From NCBI RefSeq assembly GCF_002979535.1, contig NZ_PCPB01000004.1, positions 62,001 to 126,000 on the forward strand: a stretch of DNA of 64,000 nt. The letters run 5' to 3'. Below, in pieces: positions 7,761 to 16,432 of this stretch. The translations under genes were made by a program, and so were the position numbers. Each line of letters begins with the position of its first letter. The first letter of the stretch is position 1. Source of the stretch: Brevundimonas sp. MYb52 (GTDB taxonomy: Bacteria; Pseudomonadota; Alphaproteobacteria; Caulobacterales; Caulobacteraceae). The notes under the pieces are model-generated. The model made no database searches and was not told where the DNA came from. It worked only from the letters and a program-made list of their open reading frames with translations.

Positions 7761-8972
7761 TCAGCCCGGTTTCGCCACAGCCTTGATCGAGGTCGCCGGG
7801 TCGGCCAGAAGGGCCGCATCCACCGGCGTCGCCTTGCCGATCAACAGGCGCCCGCCCATGAACTCGGCCGGGGCGTTGACCGCCTCGACGCAGACGATGC
7901 GGTCGCCGTTCAGATGGAAGACAGCGAAGCTGGCCGTCGCCGGATCACCACGCACCACCTGACGGTCGGCGTCGAAGGGCAGGCCGGCGATCTGCAGCTT
8001 GACGTCATACTGGTCGGACCAGAACCACGGCACCTCGGGCGCGGGGGCGGCGCGGCCGACGATGGCGGCGGCGGCCTGCTTGGCCTGCTCCAGGGCGTTG
8101 GGCACGCTCTCCAGCCGGTGCATCCGTCCGCCGTGGACTGGGATGGGGCGGTGGGTCACGTCGCCGATGGCGTAGATGGACGGGTCGCTGGTGCGGGCGG
8201 CCTCGTCCACCACCACGCCGTTCTCGCACGCCAGGCCGGCGGTGCGGGCCAGGGCCTCGCGCGCCAGGGCGCCGACGCCGACCAGGATGGCGTCAGCCGC
8301 GATCAGGTCGCCGTCGGCCAGCCGCACGCCGCCGTCCTCGAAGCCCGAGACCTCGGCGCCGGTCAAAATCTCGACGCCGTGACGGCGGTGCAGATCGGTG
8401 AAGAAGACTGACAGGGGCTCGGACGCCACGCGGGCCAGCACGCGGTCCATGCGCTCGATCACCACGGCCTCGGTGCCCAGGGCGCGGGCCGAGGCCGCCG
8501 CCTCAAGGCCCACATAGCCGCCGCCGACCACGGCCAGGCGCTTGCCGGGCGCCAGGGCCGCCTTCAGCCGCTCGGCGTGGTCCAGAGTGCGCAGTTCCAG
8601 CAGATCGGGGCGGTCGGCGCCGGGGATGGCCAGGCGCCGCGCCGTCGAGCCGGTGGCCAGGATCAGCACGTCATAGGCCTCGACCGTCCCGTCGGCGAAG
8701 GTCACCGTCTTGGCAGCCCCGTCGATGGCCGTCGCTGTGACGCCGGTGCGCAGATCGATGGTCTGTTCGGCGTAGAAGCTCTCAGGGCGCAGCAGCAGGT
8801 CTTCCAGACCCGCCTCTCCCTTCAGCCAGGCCTTGGACAGGGGCGGCCGCTGATAGGGCGCCGCCGCCTCCTCGCCCGCCAGGACGATCTCGCCCTCAAA
8901 GCCATACTGCCTCAGCAGCGCCGCCGCCGAGCCCCCCGCGTGTCCCGCGCCGATAATCAGAACCTTGGTCAT
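7761..8972 (-). CDS. FAD-dependent ferredoxin reductase (rhodocoxin/putidaredoxin reductase family)
   Basis: The 403-residue flavoprotein carries an N-terminal FAD fold (VLIIGAGHAGGSAAALLRQYGF), the ATGSTARRL segment, an NAD(P)H fold (LAVVGGGYVGLEAAASARALG) and the second FAD motif IYAIGDVTHRP. A C-terminal reductase domain (VPWFWSDQYDVKLQIAGLP) is typical of oxygenase-coupled ferredoxin reductases. Such enzymes pass electrons from NAD(P)H to a [2Fe-2S] ferredoxin for P450s or dioxygenases. No ferredoxin or oxygenase is adjacent, so the partner is unknown. It lies upstream of the siderophore receptor on the same strand, separated by a promoter-like gap. Confidence 0.85.
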   Translation of the reverse strand: MTKVLIIGAGHAGGSAAALLRQYGFEGEIVLAGEEAAAPYQRPPLSKAWLKGEAGLEDLLLRPESFYAEQTIDLRTGVTATAIDGAAKTVTFADGTVEAYDVLILATGSTARRLAIPGADRPDLLELRTLDHAERLKAALAPGKRLAVVGGGYVGLEAAASARALGTEAVVIERMDRVLARVASEPLSVFFTDLHRRHGVEILTGAEVSGFEDGGVRLADGDLIAADAILVGVGALAREALARTAGLACENGVVVDEAARTSDPSIYAIGDVTHRPIPVHGGRMHRLESVPNALEQAKQAAAAIVGRAAPAPEVPWFWSDQYDVKLQIAGLPFDADRQVVRGDPATASFAVFHLNGDRIVCVEAVNAPAEFMGGRLLIGKATPVDAALLADPATSIKAVAKPG

Positions 8973-9061
8973 GGGACCGCAGATAGGACGGATCGGTCGA
9001 GGCGGCTACTCCTGCCGCCTGACTTACGGAAGATGGCGACGACGCAGGCCGAGGCCTCTGC

Positions 9062-9388
9062 TTAGGCGGGATCGACCTCGGCCTCGCCGGCCAGGAATTC
9101 CTCGGCCGAAACGAAGGCCGCGCCGTCGACGTCCAGCACCCACAGGCCCAGGAAGGCGGGGTGTTCAGGGTCCAGATCCTCGTCGATCAAGTCGCCGTCG
9201 TAGAGGCCGATATTGCTGTAGTCGAAGTCGAGCAGCAGTTGATCGGCCATGCCGACCATTTCCTCGGCCATGCGACGCGAATAGCCCAGGGCTTCGCTGA
9301 CATCGACGAACTCGTCGGACAGGGTGTTGACCTCGGCCGCCTCGCTGCCTTGGGTCGCGCTGGTGGTGACGATGGTATAGGCGGGCAT
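9062..9388 (-). CDS. Small acidic hypothetical protein
   Basis: The 108-residue product is strongly acidic (many Asp and Glu, for example DGDLIDEDLDPEHP) and has no signal peptide or membrane segment. The middle (EALGYSRRMAEEMVGMADQLLLDFD) is predicted to be helical. I do not recognise the family. It stands between rsgA and the ferredoxin reductase on the same strand, about 90 bases before the latter. It is retained as real because it has a plausible start, normal composition and no better overlapping gene. Confidence 0.6.
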   Translation of the reverse strand: MPAYTIVTTSATQGSEAAEVNTLSDEFVDVSEALGYSRRMAEEMVGMADQLLLDFDYSNIGLYDGDLIDEDLDPEHPAFLGLWVLDVDGAAFVSAEEFLAGEAEVDPA

Positions 9389-9504
9389 GGGCGTCTCTCT
9401 TGGAACAAGGTCCCCTCACCTAGCCCGTTTGCCGACAAGCGCAGCCTAGATTCTTCACACCTAAACCGTTCGTGACCAGGGACAGGCGGCGCCCCGCGGC
9501 CAGG

Positions 9505-10608
9505 TCAGTCCCTAAGTCCCCGATCATTGCGCTTGGTGGCGCGATATTGCTTCTGAAGCGCCGCGAGGCGGCGACGTTCGGCGTCCTTGGCCAGGCGGTC
9601 CGCCTTTTCCTCGGCCGCCGCCAGCTCCAGCTTCAGCTTCTGGAAATGAGCCCAGCGATCCGGGTCCAACGCCCCGCTTTCCAGGGCGGCGCGCACGGCG
9701 CAGCCCGGCTCATTGGTGTGGCTGCAGTCATTGAAACGACAGTCCTGAGGCAGGCGTTCGATGTCGTCGAATACGGTGCTGACGCCCTCTTCGGCGTCAA
9801 TCAGGCCGACTTCGCGAATGCCGGGCGTATCGAGGATCATGCCGCCGCCGGGCAGAAGAATCAGTTCGCGGTGGCTGGTGGTGTGCCGGCCCTGGTCGTC
9901 GGCCTCGCGGATGGCCTGGGTCGCCATCCGTTCCTCCTTCAGGAAGGCGTTGACCAGGCTGGACTTGCCCACGCCCGACGAGCCGATCAGCACGCAGGTC
10001 TCGCCAGGTTTCACCTGATCCAGCAGGGCCTCAAGACCGATCCCTTGCCGAGCCGACACCATCAGGACCGGGCAATCGGTCGCCACGGCGGCGATCTCGG
10101 CGACCTGGGCCTGGGGATCGTCGCAGAGGTCGGCCTTGGTCAGCACCACCACCGGGCGGGCTCCGCTCTGCCAGGCGGCGGCGAGGTAGCGCTGTATCCG
10201 GCGCGGGTTGAGGTCGGCGTTCATCGAGGTGACGACAAAGGCCACGTCGATATTGGCGGCGATGATCTGCAGCCCACGCGAACTGTGCGCCGCCCGCCGC
10301 ACAAAGGCGGTGCGACGCGGCAAGATAGCATGGATGGTGGCCGCACGTTCCCGCGGGTTCAAGGACAGCGCCACCCAATCGCCGACGGCCGGATGACCGA
10401 TCTCTCTGGCTTCATGGACCAGGCGACCCGAAGCCTTGGCCCGCACCTCGCCTTGCGTCGTGGCGACCAGATAGCCGTCTCGTTGCTGAAGAATGACCCG
10501 TCCGGGGATGTGGCCTGCGCGCGCATGCGGGGCGAAGGCCGCCGCCAGCAGGTCAGTCCATCCATATTGCTCGATCAAGTCGCGGGCATCCCTATCGCGC
10601 ACGACCAT
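9505..10608 (-). CDS. rsgA: Ribosome small-subunit-dependent GTPase A
   Basis: RsgA checks and releases late 30S subunits with GTP hydrolysis. The 367-residue protein has an N-terminal OB-fold region (VATTQGEVRAKASG), then the circularly permuted GTPase order: G4 VVLTKADL, G5 VSARQGIG, G1 GSSGVGKSSLVNAF, and G3 DTPGIREVGL. The C-terminal zinc site CRFNDCSHTNEPGC and a basic helical tail complete the family plan. Its length fits RsgA. It forms its own unit between the TPR protein and the small acidic gene. Confidence 0.93.
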   Translation of the reverse strand: MVVRDRDARDLIEQYGWTDLLAAAFAPHARAGHIPGRVILQQRDGYLVATTQGEVRAKASGRLVHEAREIGHPAVGDWVALSLNPRERAATIHAILPRRTAFVRRAAHSSRGLQIIAANIDVAFVVTSMNADLNPRRIQRYLAAAWQSGARPVVVLTKADLCDDPQAQVAEIAAVATDCPVLMVSARQGIGLEALLDQVKPGETCVLIGSSGVGKSSLVNAFLKEERMATQAIREADDQGRHTTSHRELILLPGGGMILDTPGIREVGLIDAEEGVSTVFDDIERLPQDCRFNDCSHTNEPGCAVRAALESGALDPDRWAHFQKLKLELAAAEEKADRLAKDAERRRLAALQKQYRATKRNDRGLRD

Positions 10609-10668
10609 CCGTGGCCATGCCGCACGCCCCCTCTATGAAGCCATCGATGCGCGGCGACCAGCGCCGGC

Positions 10669-13600
10669 TTAATCAACGGCGCGCACTTCGAGCATAGAAG
10701 AGCCATAGCCTTCGTCAGCTTTCGGATCGGCGCTCAACGCCGCGGCCATCAGGGCGTCTCCCTCTACGGCTTGGCCCGTATCCTTGAGCATCTTGCCCAG
10801 CCCATACTTGGCCTTCTGGCTGGATGGGTTCAACTCGGCCGCCGTGCGATAGGCGACGACAGCCTCGCTTTCGCGGTTCATGACATACAGCAGATAGCCG
10901 CGCTGCATGTGGAGTTCGGCGTCGTTCCCATCTCCCTCAATGGCCTTTTCACAAACCGCCAATGCGGCATCGCGGCTGTACCGCAACAGGCTCTGCGAGA
11001 CACAGGCCTGGGCAGGATCGTCGAGGTCGATGCGGGTCAAATCCTTGAAGTGCGCCATATCGGCTGCGGCGCCCCGGCTATCGCCCTGCAACTCGCGGAC
11101 ATGCGCGCGATCAATCAGCAGGGCGGGGAAATCGGTTTCGATCGACAGGGCGTTGGTCAGCACCGCCTCGGCCTTGGCGGGCTCTGCGTCCTTGAGGCTG
11201 GACGCCAAGGATTGCGCCAGGCTGATGAACACCTGGACCTTGGCGTTGGGGTGGCCGATGGCCTGAGCGATCAGGCCGGCCTTATCATGCGCCTGTTCGG
11301 CGCGCCCCATTCTCAGCAATTGGACCGCCAGCACGGTCACGGCCTCCCTATCCTGCGGCTGCAGGGTCGTGATCCGCTCCAGATCAGCAAGGGCGCGAGC
11401 CGACTGGCCCATCCGCTCATAGGCCGCAGCGCGGCGGTAGAGGGCGTGCGTGTTCTCCGGCCACGAGCGAAGAGCGCCGGTGAAGGCCAGAACGGCCTCC
11501 AGGTCATCTTCCTCGATCTCGGCCAGACGCCCCTTGGCGTGGAACAGGATCGCGTCATCAGGATCAGCGGCATCCCCAGCGGCGATATCGGCGCGGGCCT
11601 TTTCCAGATCATTCAACGCCAGATAGGCCAGCGCTCGATTGGCCAGGGCGTTGGCGTGGGGTGAAGCAAAGCCCGCAATGGCGGCGTCAAACTGGGCGAT
11701 GGCTCCGGCATAGTCGCCTTCGGTGTGAAGAGCGTAGCCGCGACGCAGGGCAGCCTCTGGATCGCCCTCGGGGGTCGTTGTCAGGGTTTGGCGGTCGGCT
11801 GCGGTCAGGGTGTAGCCTCGCTTCACCTGCATGGTGGCCTTCAGGTCCTTGAAGCTGTCCATGCCTGCCTGCTCGGCTCGGACTTCCGCCGCCGTGGCGT
11901 AAGGGCGCAGAGCAATCGAGCCGCGATCCGTCACCAGCCGTGCGCCGTCGCGCTGAACTGTGCGGAAATAGCGGGTTGCGCCAGCCTCGACCTCATAGGG
12001 TTGGACCGACAGATCAATGACATCCTCGCCTTCAGGCAAGATGACGGTGGTGCGGAATGAGGAAGAGCTGGGGAATTTCTTGCCGTAGTCGGCGTCCTTG
12101 AACTTCTCGTTCTGGTGAGGCTCAAAGCCCTTCCATGTGACGTGGGCCAAGGGGATGTCGACCGGCCCGTCGCTCCAGTCGAAGGCGATGCGAGCCGTCG
12201 CGCTGGCGACGAATTCATGAGTGTCCTCGCGATACTCCCAGTGGCTCTTGAGGTCCGAAACCTGACCGTAATCCTCTACAAACTTGGTCCAGCGCTCGTC
12301 ATACCAGCGGGACAGTTCGGCGGCGGGAACCTGCGCCGTAGCCGCCTGCATTTCAGTGGCGCTGGCGCCTCGACTGATTTCGGCCAAGGTCACGCGCGCA
12401 GGGCTGTAGACGCCGTCGGAAAAATCGATCTCGACCTGCATCATGCCGGTCGGGCGCGGCGGCAGTCGGAGCGGAACCTGCTCCAGATGGGCGCGCTCGA
12501 CGACGGGCAGAACATATTCGTGAGCCAGCGGAACGTCCGGCGTCAGGCTGCGATCGCCGATACGCGCCCCGTCCATCAGATAGGTCTCGCCGTTGATCCG
12601 GGCCTTCACGATGACATGGTCGAACGCGCTGACCATTGGCAGGTACTTATCGAGCGGCAGATTTTCGGAGGACACCAGAACGGGAACCGCGTCGACGCCC
12701 AGCTCTCTCAGCAGCGCCACCAGAAGCACGGTCTTGCCCTTGCAGTCGCCTTGACGCCTTGCCCAGACTTCGCTGGCCGAGGTTGGCAGCCAACCGCCCT
12801 CGCCCAGCGTCAGGGCCATATAGCGCACCTCGTCCTGAACCAGTCGCAGCGCCGCCAGAGCCCTGGCCTCCGGGGCGGCGTGCTCTGACCTTATCCGCGC
12901 CACGTGAGCGGCCAGATCTGAAGCGTCGGGCAAGACGCTGGCCTGCTCATAGGCGGGGCCGATGTGATCCGCGATGCTTCCCCATTGCGGAATGCTGCTG
13001 ACCTGCCAGCCATAGTCGGCAAGAGAACGGGTCGCGAGCGTGTCTGGATAGACTTCCCCTTCAGCATCGGTCACGCGATTGATCAGGACCTTGAAGCCTT
13101 CATGCTGGGAGATCGGGGGAACCGCGGCATGACGTCCGGCGCGGGTTTGAACCCTCATTGATGCCGGCCAACTGATGGTCATCACGCCCAGGTCCACAGG
13201 AAGCGGAGAGCTGGAATAGGCCAGCACTTCGAGCGGATTGTTGAAGACGTCGAACTGCGTGCGGAAGGAATAGGCGAAGTCAATCGCGTCCCCAACGCGG
13301 ATGTCAGGATTCACCAGAACGCCGGTCAGAACGCCATTGATCTGCAACGACTGCTCCAGCGCGGCTTCGCGACGGAGGATGGTGAAGTCGGCCTTGTCCA
13401 GAATGTCAGAGGTTTCGCCTGCACGGATGATACGGGCATGGTGAACGGTCGGTGTCTGCAAGGCCGGATTCCATTCCAGGCCCAGTTGCGAGGCCTGTTG
13501 CAGCCCCAGGGGCGACAACACTCGCAACCTCATGCGGACATAGGTTTCGCTATGGTCGCCGAAGGCGCGCACATGGCGTTCGACCACTTCGTAGCGAACG

Positions 13601-13764
13601 TGTTGAGATGATGCATCCGGCCGGTTGGACAAATGGGGCGCAACGAGCGGGACCCAAGTGGGTGCGGGGCCGCGCAAGATCGTCTCTCCCGCAATGGCGG
13701 GCGCGCTCAGCGACCAGGCCAGAACAGCCATCATTATTTTGTTTTTCAACGCTATTCTCGCCAC
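10669..13764 (-). CDS. DUF3857 / transglutaminase-like / TPR periplasmic protein
   Basis: The 1031-residue protein has a signal peptide (MMAVLAWSLSAPAIAG), a DUF3857 domain (about residues 50-250), and a transglutaminase-like core with Cys in RQGDCKGKTVLLVALLRELG, His in FDHVIVKA and Asp in YLMDGARIGD. The catalytic triad therefore looks intact. From about residue 660 onward there are six or more TPR repeats (GYALHTEGDYAGAIAQFDAA, NALANRALAYLALNDLEKA and others). The listed start is a GTG; the ATG pair ten codons later gives a shorter, equally plausible signal peptide. The substrate is unknown. It is divergent from the his operon. Confidence 0.85.
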   Translation of the reverse strand: MARIALKNKIMMAVLAWSLSAPAIAGETILRGPAPTWVPLVAPHLSNRPDASSQHVRYEVVERHVRAFGDHSETYVRMRLRVLSPLGLQQASQLGLEWNPALQTPTVHHARIIRAGETSDILDKADFTILRREAALEQSLQINGVLTGVLVNPDIRVGDAIDFAYSFRTQFDVFNNPLEVLAYSSSPLPVDLGVMTISWPASMRVQTRAGRHAAVPPISQHEGFKVLINRVTDAEGEVYPDTLATRSLADYGWQVSSIPQWGSIADHIGPAYEQASVLPDASDLAAHVARIRSEHAAPEARALAALRLVQDEVRYMALTLGEGGWLPTSASEVWARRQGDCKGKTVLLVALLRELGVDAVPVLVSSENLPLDKYLPMVSAFDHVIVKARINGETYLMDGARIGDRSLTPDVPLAHEYVLPVVERAHLEQVPLRLPPRPTGMMQVEIDFSDGVYSPARVTLAEISRGASATEMQAATAQVPAAELSRWYDERWTKFVEDYGQVSDLKSHWEYREDTHEFVASATARIAFDWSDGPVDIPLAHVTWKGFEPHQNEKFKDADYGKKFPSSSSFRTTVILPEGEDVIDLSVQPYEVEAGATRYFRTVQRDGARLVTDRGSIALRPYATAAEVRAEQAGMDSFKDLKATMQVKRGYTLTAADRQTLTTTPEGDPEAALRRGYALHTEGDYAGAIAQFDAAIAGFASPHANALANRALAYLALNDLEKARADIAAGDAADPDDAILFHAKGRLAEIEEDDLEAVLAFTGALRSWPENTHALYRRAAAYERMGQSARALADLERITTLQPQDREAVTVLAVQLLRMGRAEQAHDKAGLIAQAIGHPNAKVQVFISLAQSLASSLKDAEPAKAEAVLTNALSIETDFPALLIDRAHVRELQGDSRGAAADMAHFKDLTRIDLDDPAQACVSQSLLRYSRDAALAVCEKAIEGDGNDAELHMQRGYLLYVMNRESEAVVAYRTAAELNPSSQKAKYGLGKMLKDTGQAVEGDALMAAALSADPKADEGYGSSMLEVRAVD

Positions 13765-13906
13765 TCAAATATCGTCGCAATCTGCCTAGCAGACAGGCCA
13801 TGCGGGGAATAGGGACTTCCTCTCTCCAGCCGCGCGCTTGCAGATCAGGCCTTCTTTGGCGCGCTGACGACGAACTGGCCATCACAGCTGGCGAGCAAGA
13901 AGCCGA

Positions 13907-13943
13907 TTGACCGTTCCATTGTTACAGCATAATGGAACGCGCC
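13907..13943 (+). promoter_or_regulatory. Operator/promoter of the yerC-his operon
   Basis: A perfect inverted repeat GTTCCATT-N10-AATGGAAC (13913-13938) lies directly after a possible -35 TTGACC (13907-13912) and overlaps a possible -10 CATAAT (13928-13933). It ends six bases before the ATG of the TrpR-like regulator gene. This is the geometry of a repressor site for autoregulation. The -10/-35 spacing is short (15-16 bases), so the promoter boxes are tentative; the inverted repeat is exact. Confidence 0.65.
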
Positions 13944-14234
13944 ATGAGCACCGACGCCGCCAAGACCGCCCTGCTGGACGCCCTGCTTTCGTTGCAGACG
14001 CGGGCGGAGGCCGACGCCTTTCTGTCCGACCTGTGCACCCCCGCCGAGCTGCGCGCCTTTGCTGAGCGGTGGCAGGTGGCGCGGCTGCTGGACGGCGGGG
14101 ACAAGACCTATCGCGAGATCGCGGTGGAGGCCTCGGCCAGCCCGACAACCGTGGTGCGCGTCGCGCGTTCCCTCAAGGACATGCCGCACCAGGGCTATCG
14201 CCTGGTGCTGGACCGCCTGAAGCAGAAAGCCTGA
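13944..14234 (+). CDS. TrpR-like regulator, YerC/YecD family
   Basis: From the ATG at 13944 the product is about 96 residues; an upstream ATG at 13932 lies inside the inverted repeat and is less likely. The all-helical fold with LCTPAELRAFAERWQVARLL and a TrpR-type helix-turn-helix (TYREIAVEASASPTTVVRVARSL) matches the YerC/YecD group. It is 9 bases upstream of hisG, so it is the first gene of the histidine operon and is the obvious candidate to control it. Family members are DNA-binding by fold; histidine as the effector is an inference from position. Confidence 0.88.
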   Translation: MSTDAAKTALLDALLSLQTRAEADAFLSDLCTPAELRAFAERWQVARLLDGGDKTYREIAVEASASPTTVVRVARSLKDMPHQGYRLVLDRLKQKA

Positions 14235-14243
14235 GTTACCATC

Positions 14244-15125
14244 ATGAGCACCGTGCAAGGACGGCTTCGCATCGCCGTCCAGAAATCCGGCCGTCTGGCC
14301 GAACGCAGCCTGGACCTGGTCCGCGACGCCGGTCTGCGCGTCGTCAAGGGCAACAACGAGCTGCTGTACCGGATCGAGAACTATCCGATCGACCTGCTGC
14401 GGGTGCGCGACGATGACATTCCGACCTTCGTGGCGGACGGGGTCTGCGACCTCGGCATCGTCGGCGAGAACGTGCTGGAAGAGCTCAGGAACGGCGGCCC
14501 CAACGCCGAGGTGGTCATGCCGCTGGGCTTTGGCCGCTGCACCCTGAAGATCGCCGTGCCGCCGAGCCTGGACTACACCGGGCCGCAGTCGCTGGACGGT
14601 CTGCGCATCGCCACCTCCTATCCCAAGATCCTGCGTCGCTTCCTCAACGACCGCGACGTGCGCGCCGACATCGTCACCATGCGCGGGGCGGTCGAGGTGG
14701 CCCCCCGCCTAAAGCTGGCCTCGGCCATCTGCGACCTGGTCTCGACCGGCGCCACGCTGGAGGCCAACGGCCTTACGCCTAAGGAGACCGTGCTGGATAG
14801 CCAGGCGGTGCTGATCAAGTCGCCGACCGCGCCTGAGGCCAGCTTGCAGCACCTGCTGGACAGCATCATCGAGCGGATGGCCGGCGTCGTGTCCTCGCAG
14901 GGCGCCAAGTACGTCATGCTGAACGCGCCGCGCTCGGCGCTGGATCAGATCACCGCCATCCTGCCCGGCGCCGGGTCGCCGACCGTCATGCCCCTGTCGG
15001 GCCGTGACGACGCCGTGGCCGTCCACGCCGTGTGTCAGGAAGCCGTCTTCTGGGAGACGCTGGAGAAGCTGAAGGCGGCGGGGGCTTCGGCCATCCTGGT
15101 CCTGCCGATCGAGAAGATGATGTGA
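14244..15125 (+). CDS. hisG: ATP phosphoribosyltransferase (long form)
   Basis: HisG makes phosphoribosyl-ATP, the first step of histidine synthesis. The 293-residue length and the C-terminal ACT-like regulatory part (VVSSQGAKYVMLNAPRSALD to VLPIEKMM) mark the long, HisZ-independent form. Core motifs include IAVQKSGRL, LRVRDDDIP, DLGIVGENVLEE, IATSYPKIL and DLVSTGATLEANGL. These read much closer to the enteric HisG than to the short alphaproteobacterial form. The stop overlaps the hisD start (TGATG). Feedback inhibition by histidine through the C-terminal domain is known for this form. Confidence 0.96.
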   Translation: MSTVQGRLRIAVQKSGRLAERSLDLVRDAGLRVVKGNNELLYRIENYPIDLLRVRDDDIPTFVADGVCDLGIVGENVLEELRNGGPNAEVVMPLGFGRCTLKIAVPPSLDYTGPQSLDGLRIATSYPKILRRFLNDRDVRADIVTMRGAVEVAPRLKLASAICDLVSTGATLEANGLTPKETVLDSQAVLIKSPTAPEASLQHLLDSIIERMAGVVSSQGAKYVMLNAPRSALDQITAILPGAGSPTVMPLSGRDDAVAVHAVCQEAVFWETLEKLKAAGASAILVLPIEKMM

Positions 15126-16432
15126 TGAAGCGTATCGACTGGAACAAACTGGACGCCGCCGAGCGCAAGGCGGCGCTGGCGCGTCCGCAGCAACGCACCG
15201 AGGGCTTCGTCACCAGCGTGGTGCGCGAGATTTTCGACGACGTGCAGGCGCGCGGCGGCCAGGCCGTGACCGACTGGGCGATCAAGCTGGACGGCGCCGC
15301 CCCTCGCCGGGTGGCGATCACCGAGAAGGCCGCCGCCGAGGCCCGCGCCGACCTGCCGCCCGCCGCCGCGCGCGCCCTGCGGGTCGCCGCCGACAACGTC
15401 CGCGTCTTCCACGCGGCGACGCGGCCCGAGGACACCGCCTTCATCGAGACGACGCCGGGCGTGAAGTCGAAGCTGGTCTGGCGGCCTATCGGCTCGGCGG
15501 GTCTCTATGTGCCCGGCGGCACGGCGCCGCTGTTTTCGTCCCTGCTGATGCTGGCCATTCCGGCGGGCGTGGCCGGGGTCGGGCGGCGCGTGGCCGTCAC
15601 CCCGCCGTCGAAGGACGGCTCGGTGCACCCGGCCATGATCGTCGCCGCCGCCGAGGCGGGTCTGGACGAGCTGTGGCTGCTGGGCGGGGCGCAGGCGATT
15701 GCTGCCCTGACGTTTGGCGTCGAGCTGGAGGCGGGCGTCATCGAACCCGTCGACAAGCTGTTCGGTCCCGGCAACGCCTATGTGGCCGAGGCCAAGCGCT
15801 ATGCCTCGTCGCTGCCGAACGGCCCGGCGCAGGACATGCCGGCAGGGCCGTCGGAGCTGCTGGTCATCGCCGACCGCGACGCCGACTTCGAGATCGTCGC
15901 CGCCGACCTGCTGAGCCAGGCCGAGCATGACGCCGACGCGCAAGTGATCCTTGTCTCCGACAGCGGCACAGCCCTGACCGAGATCGTCGCCGAGGTCGAG
16001 CGTCAGGTTCAGACCCTGCCCCGCGCCGCCGTGGCTCGCGCCTCGCTGGAGCAGGCCCGCGCCATCCGCGTGGCCGACATGAACGAGGCCTGCGCCGTGG
16101 CCAACCTCTATGGGCCCGAGCACCTGTCGATTCAGGCCGAGGAGGCCGAGCGTCTGGTGGACAAGATCACCGCCGCCGGGGCGGTCTTCGTCGGCCAGTG
16201 GGCGGCCGAGACGCTCGGCGACTACGCCGCCGGACCCAGCCACGTCCTGCCGACCGACGGCGGGGCGCGGACGCTCGGCGGCATCACCACCGCCAGCTTC
16301 ATGACCACCATGTCAGTGCAGACCGTCACCCAAGCCGGTGCCGCCGCCCTGGCCCCCGTCGCCGCCCGTCTGGCGCGGATGGAGGGGCTGGAGGCCCACG
16401 CGCGGGCGGCCGATCTGAGGACGGAAGGATGA
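15125..16432 (+). CDS. hisD: Histidinol dehydrogenase
   Basis: HisD oxidises histidinol to histidine in two NAD steps. The ATG at 15125 overlaps the hisG stop and gives 435 residues, the family size; the longer open frame upstream is just read-through of hisG sequence. Motifs include GLYVPGGTAPLFSSLLMLA, FGPGNAYVAEAKR, MPAGPSELLVIAD, SQAEHDADAQ, YGPEHLSIQ and GPSHVLPTDGGARTLGGI, with the zinc and substrate His/Glu/Asp positions in place. It ends in an ATGA overlap with the next gene. Confidence 0.96.
   Translation: MKRIDWNKLDAAERKAALARPQQRTEGFVTSVVREIFDDVQARGGQAVTDWAIKLDGAAPRRVAITEKAAAEARADLPPAAARALRVAADNVRVFHAATRPEDTAFIETTPGVKSKLVWRPIGSAGLYVPGGTAPLFSSLLMLAIPAGVAGVGRRVAVTPPSKDGSVHPAMIVAAAEAGLDELWLLGGAQAIAALTFGVELEAGVIEPVDKLFGPGNAYVAEAKRYASSLPNGPAQDMPAGPSELLVIADRDADFEIVAADLLSQAEHDADAQVILVSDSGTALTEIVAEVERQVQTLPRAAVARASLEQARAIRVADMNEACAVANLYGPEHLSIQAEEAERLVDKITAAGAVFVGQWAAETLGDYAAGPSHVLPTDGGARTLGGITTASFMTTMSVQTVTQAGAAALAPVAARLARMEGLEAHARAADLRTEG

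Noticed and set aside
6456..8411. 651-residue plus-strand open frame
   Set aside because: It runs antisense through the TonB receptor and the ferredoxin reductase. Its Gly/Val/Arg-rich composition is what high-GC coding DNA gives on the opposite strand, and no motif is seen.
16198..16428. Longer N-terminus for the hisC-hisB fusion
   Set aside because: The extra residues are hisD sequence in another frame. The ATG at 16429 overlaps the hisD stop, as at other junctions of the operon.
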